Part shown: one piece after another, positions 57,034 through 64,000 of the stretch | Layout: every line of letters begins with the position of its first letter | How positions within the stretch are numbered: position 1 is the stretch's first letter | Origin: VBAS01 sp964508655 | GTDB taxonomy: Bacteria > Bacteroidota > Bacteroidia > Chitinophagales > Chitinophagaceae | NCBI GenBank assembly: GCA_964508655.1 | Contig: CAZDUO010000002.1 | Location: 1 to 64,000, forward strand | Direction: 5' to 3' | DNA: 64,000 nt | Made by a program: the position numbers and the translations under genes | Notes under the pieces: model-generated | What the model was told of the DNA's origin: nothing | The model's database searches: none | The model's input: only the letters and a program-made list of their open reading frames with translations

Positions 57034-58512
57034 TTGTTTGAATACTCCACTGTTCAACAATATCATCTTGAATTAAACCAGGATAAAACTTCCTGCACAG
57101 AAGCCGTTCGTTTTTACCTTGATAAAATTGAAGGTTCAAAACATCTCAATGCATTCGTGCATGTGTATGCCGGTGAAGCAGTACAGCGTGCCGCCGAACT
57201 TGATAATAAAAGAAAAGAAGGCAAGCCGCCTGGTAAACTGCATGGTGTGGTGGTGGCCATTAAGGATGTAATTTGCTACAAAAACCACCCGGTGAGTGCT
57301 GCTTCCGGTATTCTCAGAAATTTTACTTCACTCTATAACGCTACCGCCGTTCAGAAACTTTTACAGGAAGAAGCCATCATCATCGGCAGCACCAACTGCG
57401 ACGAATTTGCGATGGGCTCCACAAACGAAAACTCGGTGTATGGCAAGGTGTTGAATGCCCTGGATGAAACTCGGGTACCCGGCGGTTCTTCAGGGGGCTC
57501 GGCAGTGGCCGTGCAGGCCGGGCTTTGCATGGTTTCACTCGGCAGCGATACAGGCGGCTCGGTTCGCCAGCCGGCCGACTTCTGTGGTATTGTCGGGCTG
57601 AAACCCACCTATGGCCGCATATCCCGCCACGGACTTATTGCTTATGCCTCTTCATTTGACCAGGTTGGAATTTTTGCTAATACCGTGGATGATGCCGGCC
57701 TGGTGCTGGAAACAATTGCCGGCGCGGATGATTACGACAGCACGGCTTCGCAAAATCCGGTTGAAAATTTTTCAGACCTCTCCCTAATCACCTCCAAAGG
57801 AGGGGGGCAAAAGCAGGCAAAATTCCGTTTTGCATATTTTAAAGAAACGCTGGAGCATCTTTCGCTTGACCCCGAAATTGCTTCATCCGTTTACCGGCTG
57901 ATACAGCAACTAAAAGCTGACGGCCATGAAGTAAATGAAATGCATTTTGAATATCTCGATTACATTGTACCTGCTTATTATATTCTCACTACAGCCGAAG
58001 CCTCTTCCAACCTGGCCCGCTACGATGGTGTGCGGTACGGCTACCGTTCAGAAAAACCTGCCGCTGATTTGATTGAATTTTACAAACACAACCGCAGCGA
58101 AGGTTTCGGCAAAGAAGTAAAGCGAAGAATTATGCTCGGCACTTTTGTACTCAGTACCGGCTACTACGATGCCTATTTTACCCGGGCACAAAAAGTACGG
58201 CGCAAGCTGGTAGATAAAACCAATGAAGTTTTTCAGACAAATGATTTTATCATCATGCCCGTTTCGCCATCCGTGGCATTTAAGATTGGCGAAAAAGTAA
58301 ATGACCCCATTGCCATGTATCTTGCTGATATTTATACCGTGTTTGCCAACCTTACCGGTATTCCCGGTATTTCACTTCCTTTATTCACTCACTCCACCGG
58401 CATGCCCTTTGGTGTGCAGTTAATGGCAAAACAGTTTAACGAGCTATCTTTGCTGCAGGCTTCAAAACAACTGATGCAAAGAAAGAAAATACCGGAAGAA
58501 ACCCGTGGCTAA
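57034..58512 (+). CDS. gatA: Glutamyl-tRNA(Gln)/Asp-tRNA(Asn) amidotransferase subunit A
   Basis: A 492-aa amidase subunit supplying ammonia for tRNA-dependent transamidation. The Ser-cis-Ser-Lys triad is complete: Lys77 (VVVAIKDVI), Ser152 in PGGSSGGSA and nucleophile Ser176 in GSDTGGSVRQP. The start is TTG at 57034: an in-frame stop lies 15 bp upstream, and no ATG fits before conserved sequence. About residues 247-262 (DLSLITSKGGGQKQAKF) are encoded by a C/G palindromic element (57777-57807) placed in a surface loop between conserved blocks. gatB is not adjacent, so subunits are dispersed. Confidence 0.95.
   Translation: MFEYSTVQQYHLELNQDKTSCTEAVRFYLDKIEGSKHLNAFVHVYAGEAVQRAAELDNKRKEGKPPGKLHGVVVAIKDVICYKNHPVSAASGILRNFTSLYNATAVQKLLQEEAIIIGSTNCDEFAMGSTNENSVYGKVLNALDETRVPGGSSGGSAVAVQAGLCMVSLGSDTGGSVRQPADFCGIVGLKPTYGRISRHGLIAYASSFDQVGIFANTVDDAGLVLETIAGADDYDSTASQNPVENFSDLSLITSKGGGQKQAKFRFAYFKETLEHLSLDPEIASSVYRLIQQLKADGHEVNEMHFEYLDYIVPAYYILTTAEASSNLARYDGVRYGYRSEKPAADLIEFYKHNRSEGFGKEVKRRIMLGTFVLSTGYYDAYFTRAQKVRRKLVDKTNEVFQTNDFIIMPVSPSVAFKIGEKVNDPIAMYLADIYTVFANLTGIPGISLPLFTHSTGMPFGVQLMAKQFNELSLLQASKQLMQRKKIPEETRG
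57777..57807. repeat. C/G palindromic element inside gatA
   Basis: CCTCTCCCTAATCA then CCTCC-AAA-GGAGGGGGG resembles the intergenic C4/G4 elements of this genome (8623, 9961, 62779). It is in frame within gatA and encodes LSLITSKGGG. Confidence 0.65.
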
Positions 58513-58526
58513 AAAATTTCCCGTTC

Positions 58527-59636
58527 ATGCAGAAAACAGCGGCGCTGATAGCTTTTATTCTTTTTTTCATACCCGGCATTGCACAACAAACCGCGGTGGA
58601 TACTTCGGTTAAAAAAAATGCTGTACTCCCCGACGCATCTGCTGATTCTCTCAGCCCCGTTGTAATGTTGCACGACCCGAAAGAAGGTTTTAAAAACCTT
58701 TTTGTGTCAAATCCCGGCGAAGAACAGGAATTTAATACTGCACAACTCAATCCGCGTGCCATCAGCTTTGTGCAGGATTACATGCAGAAGCATAAAAAGA
58801 ATCTTGAAAAACTGAAAGGCTGGGGCCGCCCTTATTTCGATATGATTGATGCGGTACTTACCTATCATGGACTTCCCCGCCAACTGAAATACCTTGCCGT
58901 GATTGAATCGTACCTGAAAACCTATGCCGTATCATGGGCCGGCGCTGTAGGGCCCTGGCAGTTTATGCCTGCTACTGCCCGCCGCTTTGGGCTCCGGGTG
59001 AATGCCTATCTTGATGAAAGAACAGATTATTACAAAAGCACGCATGCCGCTGCCCGCTACCTGGTAGAACTTTACAATACTTATGAAGACTGGCTACTGG
59101 TGATTGCGGCATACAATGGCGGCGCCGGCAATGTGGATGCAGCAATAAAAAAAAGCAAGAGCCGTAATTTCTGGAGCCTGCAGCATTACCTGCCGGCCGA
59201 ATCGAGAGACCATGTTAAAAAATTCATCGCCACGCATTACATCATGGAAGGCGAAGGCGGTGTGACCACACTTACAAAAGAAGAAACAGAAGAATTGAAA
59301 CTGGCATCGGCAAAAAATCCGGCGGCAAAAAATTTAAGCGAAGCGGAACTGAACAATTCAAAAACCCAAAACATAAGCGGCCGCTACAATTCGGTTGTTA
59401 TTGCCAGGCACACATTGTTTTCCATTACCGAATTTAACCGCTACAATCCCGACTTCGACAAGCTGATTTCACTAAACGGCAAATACGAGCTGCGGCTCCC
59501 GGCCGACAAAATGGATATCTTTATTGCCAGGCGCTTCGACATTTTGAATGAAAGCTTACAACTGCTGCTGGACAATTTCAGGCAGTCGCTTTCTGCCCCG
59601 GGAAAAAATTCACCGGAGAAAAAACCGGGGAAATGA
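58527..59636 (+). CDS. MltD-like membrane-bound lytic transglycosylase
   Basis: A 369-aa exported protein with a signal peptide (MQKTAALIAFILFFIPGIAQ). The SLT domain (about 105-225) has the catalytic Glu127 in LAVIESYLKT, followed by AVSWAGAVGPWQFMPATARRFGL and LVIAAYNGGAGNVDAAI, the lysozyme-like transglycosylase motifs. It cleaves peptidoglycan glycan strands. The C-terminal ~100 residues hold a weak LysM-like segment (RHTLFSITEFNRYNPDFDKL) rather than clear LysM repeats. It follows gatA by 14 bp in the same direction. Confidence 0.9.
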   Translation: MQKTAALIAFILFFIPGIAQQTAVDTSVKKNAVLPDASADSLSPVVMLHDPKEGFKNLFVSNPGEEQEFNTAQLNPRAISFVQDYMQKHKKNLEKLKGWGRPYFDMIDAVLTYHGLPRQLKYLAVIESYLKTYAVSWAGAVGPWQFMPATARRFGLRVNAYLDERTDYYKSTHAAARYLVELYNTYEDWLLVIAAYNGGAGNVDAAIKKSKSRNFWSLQHYLPAESRDHVKKFIATHYIMEGEGGVTTLTKEETEELKLASAKNPAAKNLSEAELNNSKTQNISGRYNSVVIARHTLFSITEFNRYNPDFDKLISLNGKYELRLPADKMDIFIARRFDILNESLQLLLDNFRQSLSAPGKNSPEKKPGK

Positions 59637-59651
59637 TTTTACGGGAACAGT

Positions 59652-60959
59652 TTAAGATATTAGTGACAATTTCATTGCTTCCGCCTTCAGCAAACACTCC
59701 TCGTATTCTTTTTCAGCATCACAATAAAAAGTAATACCTGAACCGGCCTGGTAGGAAAGATACTTTTCCCCGGCATTGTACATAATGCTCCTGATGACTA
59801 CATTAAAATCAAAATCACCCGGCGGTGTGATATAACCCACAGCACCGGAAAAAATTCCCCGCCTGGATTTTTCATACCGCTCAATCAGTTCCATCACTTT
59901 TCGCTTCGGGGCTCCTGTCATGGAGCCCATAGGAAATGTGGCGCGGATGATTTCTGTAAAGGAAATATCATCCTGCAGCTCCCCGCTCACCGTCGAAATC
60001 ATCTGGTGCACCTGCGGAAAAGAATAAATGCCGAACAGCTCATCCACCTTCACCGATCCTTCTTTACATACCCGGGCCAGGTCGTTGCGCACCAGGTCCA
60101 CCACCATCACATTCTCCGAGCGGTCTTTTCTGTTTTCAAAAAGCGACTGCCGGCTTTTTTCATCCTTCTCCGCATCCTGCAAAAAACGTTTTGAAGTGCC
60201 TTTGATGGGCTGTGATAAAATTTTATTTCCTGTTTTTTTCAAAAACCTTTCCGGGCTGGCACAAATCAGGAATTTATCATCCAGCTTGTACAAAGCGGAA
60301 AAGGGATTGGGCGAAGCAGCGCTGAGTTTTTGAAAAACGGTCAGCGGATCAATCACCGCCTGCCCGGCAAAAAACTCCATGCAGTAATTGATTTCATAAC
60401 AATCGCCGCGGAGAATATGTTTCTTGAGCTGGTCAATCGTTTCCACATATTCTTTCCTGGAAACCCTTTGCTGAATCTTAAAACTATTTTGCCCCGAAAC
60501 AGAATCTGCGATTTCAACGTGCATTATCTCCCGGAAAATTTCTGCTGCATCTGCGGCTCCCTCAATTTCCATCCGCCAGCTGGCGGATTCGTTTTTGGCC
60601 AGCCGGATGATGATTTCCGGTTCAAAGAAAAAAACATCGGGAAACCCGGTAGGGTCCGGATGCGCAGAAGTGAGGGATTCAATTTCGTTTTTCAAATCAT
60701 AGGCAAGATGCCCGAATTGCCAGCCGGGGTTAGTTTCGAGATATTTCTGCAGTGCAGGCAGCGCATTACCTGCATCGGCTGTAAAACTTTTTTTTACACC
60801 GGCAGCCAGCAGGCACTCCAGCGAATGATGCTGCGACGGGTAACCATGATTGTCGAGGAAACAAAAAATGCTGAACCGGTCGGCCCAGTTCAGCATTTTC
60901 TTCTTCACCACACCAAAATCATTAACAACAAAATGGCAGTTAGTATTGGCGGCATTCAA
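59652..60959 (-). CDS. pabB: Chorismate-binding enzyme, aminodeoxychorismate synthase component I type
   Basis: Up to 435 aa from a TTG at 60959; the first ATG (60896, MLNWADRFSIF) gives 414 aa. The upstream residues look coding (NDFGVVKKKMLNW), so the TTG is preferred. The chorismate-binding core is complete: YCMEFFAG, SPERFLK, QPIKGTSKR, ENVMVVDLVRNDLARV, ATFPMGSMTGAPK, RGIFSGAVGYI and QAGSGITFYCDAEKEYEE. The PIKGT Lys rather than the anthranilate-synthase pattern points to PabB (folate branch) rather than TrpE. No glutaminase partner gene is adjacent. Confidence 0.87.
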   Translation of the reverse strand: MNAANTNCHFVVNDFGVVKKKMLNWADRFSIFCFLDNHGYPSQHHSLECLLAAGVKKSFTADAGNALPALQKYLETNPGWQFGHLAYDLKNEIESLTSAHPDPTGFPDVFFFEPEIIIRLAKNESASWRMEIEGAADAAEIFREIMHVEIADSVSGQNSFKIQQRVSRKEYVETIDQLKKHILRGDCYEINYCMEFFAGQAVIDPLTVFQKLSAASPNPFSALYKLDDKFLICASPERFLKKTGNKILSQPIKGTSKRFLQDAEKDEKSRQSLFENRKDRSENVMVVDLVRNDLARVCKEGSVKVDELFGIYSFPQVHQMISTVSGELQDDISFTEIIRATFPMGSMTGAPKRKVMELIERYEKSRRGIFSGAVGYITPPGDFDFNVVIRSIMYNAGEKYLSYQAGSGITFYCDAEKEYEECLLKAEAMKLSLIS

Positions 60960-60985
60960 ATTATAAACGCAAAGAAAAATCCGTA

Positions 60986-61423
60986 TTAAAAATCATCCTC
61001 TTCATCGTCATCATAGGAATCGTTGAAAAAACCCATTTCCTTAAACTCTTCATCTACTTTAAAATCGTCCTCATCGGCGGCACCTTTTTTACCTCCTCCT
61101 TTTTTGCCTTTGGAGGCAGGCATATCAAATTCATCAAAGTCCGGATCCCACTCCTCTTCTTCTTCAGGTTTTTCCCATTCATCCACTTCTTCATAATCGT
61201 CGTTGTTGTCATCGTCTTCATCACGTACTTTTTTGGATGCGGCTTTACCGCCTTTTTTCGATGACTTCAGTTCCATTTCATTCTCTTCCGGGTCTTCGTC
61301 CTCATCCTCCTCTTCTTCCATTTGTTTCTTAGGCTTCGATGAAGCTTTTTTATCTTCATTACCGGAAGATGGCTTATGAATTTTACCCGCAGCCTTTTTT
61401 CCCTTATCAGATTTCATGGTCAT
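60986..61423 (-). CDS. Highly acidic low-complexity protein, 145 aa
   Basis: The product is dominated by Asp, Glu and Lys: a Lys-rich N-terminus (KGKKAAGKIHKPSS), then acidic blocks such as EEEEDEDEDPEENE, Lys-rich spacers (SSKKGGKAASKK) and the end NDSYDDDEEDDF. No fold or signal peptide is predicted; it is probably disordered and cytosolic. The frame uses normal codons and a clean ATG (61423; a second at 61417), and similar acidic proteins occur in related genomes, so it is likely real. Function is unknown. It lies between purA and pabB on the same strand. Confidence 0.7.
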   Translation of the reverse strand: MTMKSDKGKKAAGKIHKPSSGNEDKKASSKPKKQMEEEEDEDEDPEENEMELKSSKKGGKAASKKVRDEDDDNNDDYEEVDEWEKPEEEEEWDPDFDEFDMPASKGKKGGGKKGAADEDDFKVDEEFKEMGFFNDSYDDDEEDDF

Positions 61424-61508
61424 GTTCCAATAATTTTACCTGTGTAAAATTTCAGCGAAGTTTTAAAACTTCCAAATTTTTATAAATTATTTTTTGGTAT
61501 ACGATTTT

Positions 61509-62774
61509 TCAGAAAAGTGAGACGATCTGCTCCCGGCCCGGCCCGTTGGATATATACTGCACTTTCACTCCGAGATATTGATTGATAAACGACACATAAT
61601 GCTGCATCGCTTTCGGCAAATCTTTCTCACATTTTACAGCAGTTGTATTGGTATTCCAGCCGGCGAATGTCTGGTAAACGGGCTGTAGATTGATGCCGGT
61701 CATCTGGTAGGGTATTTCCCCGCAATGTTTCCCGTCAACCTGGTACGCCGTACAAACCTTCAGTTGTTCAAATGCATCCAGCACATCGGCCTTGGTCATG
61801 ATGAGTTGAGTAGCTCCATTTATCATGCAGGCAAATTTCAGCGCCACCAGGTCAATCCATCCGCAGCGGCGTGGCCGGCCCGTGGTTGCGCCGAATTCAT
61901 TCCCGATTTTTCTTATTTCATCGCCGGTGGCATCGTGCAGCTCGGTAGGAAAAGGCCCGCTGCCCACCCGTGTGCAGTATGCTTTTGTTACACCCAGCAC
62001 TTCTCTTATCTTCTGCGGCGCTACACCCAGGCCGGTGCACACACCTGCCGAAATGGTGCTGGATGAAGTGACAAATGGAAAAGTGCCGAAATCAATATCA
62101 AGCATACTGCCTTGTGCGCCTTCGGCCAGCACTTTTTTTCCGGCGCCCAGCAGGCTGTTTATAAAATATTCACCATTCACAATGTTGAGTCCCTTCAGAA
62201 ACTCTGCCGCTTCAAAAAAATCATTTTCCCATGCAGAAATGTCTTCATCAAACCCGTAAGTATCGAGCAATTGGCGATGCTTGTGGTATAATTTTTTATA
62301 CGCCTGATTAAAATCCGGCTTCAGCAAGTCGCCCACACGCAACCCGTTGCGGCCTGTTTTATCCATATAAGCCGGCCCGATGCCTTTCAATGTGGAGCCT
62401 ATTTTTTCATTGCCTTTCGAAAGTTCGGATGCTTTGTCGAGTGCACGGTGTGTGGGTAAAATAAGATGCGTACGGTCGGAAATAAAAAGATTTTTTTTCA
62501 GCTCAACACCGAACGAAGTTACCGTGCCTGCTTCTTTCTTCAGAATCACAGGGTCGAGCACTACGCCATTGCCGACGAGGTTAAGTGTGTTTTCATGAAA
62601 CACACCGGAAGGAACCTGGTGCAGCACTACTTTTTTATCGCCCACATACAATGTGTGCCCCGCATTGGGCCCGCCCTGGAAACGGGCAATCACATCATAC
62701 CCCGAAGCAAAAAAATCTACAATCTTCCCTTTGCCTTCATCGCCCCACTGCAAGCCAAGAATTACATCTACCAT
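61509..62774 (-). CDS. purA: Adenylosuccinate synthetase
   Basis: A 421-aa GTP-dependent enzyme converting IMP and aspartate to adenylosuccinate, the first step to AMP. The N-terminal LGLQWGDEGKGKIVD (6-20) holds the catalytic Asp12. GGPNAGHTLY holds the catalytic His, and SKGNEKIGSTLKGIGPAYMDKTGRNG, AEGAQGSMLDIDFGTFPFVTSS and TTGRPRRCGWIDL follow. Length is standard. It is transcribed towards the acidic protein gene, 85 bp away. Confidence 0.97.
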   Translation of the reverse strand: MVDVILGLQWGDEGKGKIVDFFASGYDVIARFQGGPNAGHTLYVGDKKVVLHQVPSGVFHENTLNLVGNGVVLDPVILKKEAGTVTSFGVELKKNLFISDRTHLILPTHRALDKASELSKGNEKIGSTLKGIGPAYMDKTGRNGLRVGDLLKPDFNQAYKKLYHKHRQLLDTYGFDEDISAWENDFFEAAEFLKGLNIVNGEYFINSLLGAGKKVLAEGAQGSMLDIDFGTFPFVTSSSTISAGVCTGLGVAPQKIREVLGVTKAYCTRVGSGPFPTELHDATGDEIRKIGNEFGATTGRPRRCGWIDLVALKFACMINGATQLIMTKADVLDAFEQLKVCTAYQVDGKHCGEIPYQMTGINLQPVYQTFAGWNTNTTAVKCEKDLPKAMQHYVSFINQYLGVKVQYISNGPGREQIVSLF

Positions 62775-63109
62775 AATACCCCCCGCCCCATAGGAGGGGT
62801 CAATCTCCCCCCGGTCTGGGTTACATTATTTTTATTGTTTCAAAAATATATTTTTTGGCCAGCTTAAATACTGCTATTAAGCTTCTGTTGCCCCGAACAT
62901 TCGGGGCTCCGTTCAACTTTTTCAATTCTGTTGAACAATTTTTAATCTGCAAGCAAAACGCGGCAAAAATAAGGGAAGGAAAAACAGCCAGCGAAATAAT
63001 TTCTTCGACATTTTATATGCAAAGCCTGCCGAACGAATTGTAGAAAAACCGCATTCTGTACAAATCATTCCGGGTAATCAGTTCTGATGCTGCTTCCTGA
63101 AGCAGAGGT
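62775..63109. other. 335-bp gene-free interval upstream of purA
   Basis: It contains the C4/G4 element at 62779-62820 and a CCCCGAA-CATTCGGGG-type hairpin near 62892-62908. No gene is supported: a 62-codon plus-strand frame starts at TTG and has no family. The purA promoter is presumably here but was not identified. Confidence 0.6.
62779..62820. repeat. C4/G4 palindromic element upstream of purA
   Basis: Runs CCCCCCGCCCC, ATAGGAGGGG, CTCCCCCC and GGTCTGGG lie just upstream of the purA ATG and are related to the elements at 8623, 9961 and 57777. Confidence 0.65.
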
Positions 63110-64000
63110 TTATCTTATTAATGTCACCGTTCCCTTCTTTGTAATCAGCCTTCCGTCTCTTGTCACTCCCTGCACCATCCACACATAAGTACCGCTGGAC
63201 TGCTCCACTCCGCCTAGGCGTCCATCCCACCCTTCGTGTAAAACATTGGTTGAAAAAATCAATTGCCCCCAGCGGTTGTACACCCTGAAATAATTCAGCT
63301 TCACAATACCGACAGGGAAAGGTTTGAATTTGTCATTTTTCCCATCGCCATTGGGAGTAAATCCTGTGGGCATATATATGTCGGGGCCCTTGTACACTTT
63401 GATGGTAACTGTGCCATCGCCGCGGCAGCCGGCTGAGGTAGTGGCAATCACATTGAAGGTAACATCGCTTGTTACAGTAAGCACGGGGTCAGGAACAAAA
63501 GGATTGCTCAATCCTGCCGGCGGACTCCATGTGTAATTGGTGCCGGCCGAAGCAGCAAGCAACTGAAACTGGTCGCCGGCAAAAACAACCGTATCGGAAG
63601 GATACGTTCTTACTATAATCGGGGGTGTCACATTTACTACCACCTGGTCCTGTACAAGTGAGGAGCATCCATTGGCATCAATCACACTCAGGCCGTAAGT
63701 AATGGTTTGCGCCGGTGTGGAAAGCGGATTGAAAACCGAAGCGCTGCTTAACGATGCAGATGGCGACCATGCAAACTGCACGCCACCCGAGCCCTGCAGG
63801 CGATAGCTTTGCCCATAGCAAATATCTCCATCAGCTCCGGCATCAGGTACAGGCGCCCGGTTCACATTTACGATTATCGTATCAATTGCACTGCATAAAC
63901 CAAATGTAGCTGTCACTATGTACTGTGTTGTAGTGACTGGGTTAGCCACCGGGTTTTGAATAGTTGCATTGTTCAGCGCCGTAGCCGGCGACCACGAGAA
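63110..64000 (-). CDS. Surface protein with gliding/T9SS type B C-terminal domain (5' end off the window)
   Basis: The frame is open to the right edge (first visible residues FSWSPATALNNATIQNP), so the start lies outside the window and at least 297 aa belong to it. The visible part has PKD-like repeats (TTQYIVTATFGLCSAIDT, FAWSPSASLSSASVFNPLSTPAQTI, YTWSPPAGLSNPFV). It ends in a type B sorting domain: YMPTGFTPNGDGKNDKFKP, FRVYNRWGQLIFST, GWDGRLGG and a final KKGTVTLIR. Such CHU_C/gliding-motility C-terminal domains direct export by T9SS and attachment. Likely a large adhesin-like protein. A GTG at 63949 is internal, not a start. Confidence 0.9.
   Translation of the reverse strand, partial: FSWSPATALNNATIQNPVANPVTTTQYIVTATFGLCSAIDTIIVNVNRAPVPDAGADGDICYGQSYRLQGSGGVQFAWSPSASLSSASVFNPLSTPAQTITYGLSVIDANGCSSLVQDQVVVNVTPPIIVRTYPSDTVVFAGDQFQLLAASAGTNYTWSPPAGLSNPFVPDPVLTVTSDVTFNVIATTSAGCRGDGTVTIKVYKGPDIYMPTGFTPNGDGKNDKFKPFPVGIVKLNYFRVYNRWGQLIFSTNVLHEGWDGRLGGVEQSSGTYVWMVQGVTRDGRLITKKGTVTLIR

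Noticed and set aside
62855..63043. 62-codon plus-strand frame
   Set aside because: It starts at TTG, lies across a hairpin and has no family resemblance.
1..64000. tRNA, rRNA, prophage or insertion-sequence genes
   Set aside because: No cloverleaf-compatible sequence, rRNA motif, transposase or phage structural gene was recognised by eye; a dedicated tRNA/Rfam scan could still find a small RNA.

Overview
The window is a chromosomal segment of a member of the Bacteroidota, most likely of the order Chitinophagales (Chitinophagaceae-like); the genus cannot be read from the sequence. Reasons: secreted proteins with type IX secretion (T9SS) C-terminal sorting domains of both type A and type B, a PorT-like T9SS barrel next to menG, a DUF1800/DUF1501 pair, a TonB receptor with a carboxypeptidase-regulatory-like N-terminus, the Q-containing 'DDQVHFREPG' type of dihydroorotase, and Bacteroidota-type promoters (TAnnTTTG at -7). 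No rRNA, tRNA, CRISPR array, prophage or insertion sequence was found.

Layout. 0-0.9 kb: a small minus-strand hypothetical pair. 0.9-7.2 kb: menG and a PorT-like barrel, then minus-strand envelope genes (CotH-like protein, PafA-type phosphatase, Wzi/RemB-like barrel). 7.2-17.8 kb: a plus-strand run of pyrC, a MutS-like ATPase, an M1 peptidase, a lipocalin-like protein, yifB, DinB-like, GT25, an ABC exporter and rhodanese. 17.8-26 kb: minus-strand DUF2721, a TonB receptor with a small partner, DUF1501/DUF1800 and thiolase. 26.1-28.6 kb: a toxin-antitoxin-like pair directly upstream of pyrD, then terC. 28.6-30.8 kb: two outer-membrane proteins, one with a PagL-like end. 31.4-44.5 kb: two giant repetitive T9SS surface proteins (2264 and 1481 aa) and a beta-helix protein. 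44.7-50.8 kb: a LuxR-type regulator, a propeller histidine kinase, rsmE and dnaB. 51.2-59.6 kb: housekeeping genes pheT, a coiled-coil protein, zapA, rny, rplS, tatA, gatA and a lytic transglycosylase. 59.6-64 kb: pabB-like, an acidic protein, purA, and the 3' part of a gliding/T9SS type B surface protein that runs off the right edge.

How the genes relate. Several products belong to the cell surface: a candidate T9SS component (PorT-like), T9SS cargo (2264 aa, 1481 aa, DUF1501 protein, right-edge protein), TonB-dependent import, lipid A/capsule-type barrels and murein hydrolysis. pyrC and pyrD serve pyrimidine synthesis and purA serves AMP synthesis. pheT, rplS, rny, rsmE, gatA, dnaB and zapA are core information and division genes.

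Most notable are non-coding or semi-coding patterns. First, many short tracts of degenerate 7-bp (once 8-bp) tandem 'words', each locus with its own word, lie between genes and also in frame inside pyrD and rsmE. A separate C4/G4 palindrome family enters gatA. Second, the two giant surface genes share 452 bp of perfect nucleotide identity flanked by diverged sequence, which suggests recent gene conversion. One of them carries nine 91-residue repeats with a higher-order 3-unit (819 bp) duplication. Third, two elaborate palindromic intergenic blocks lie at 31.0 and 38.8 kb.
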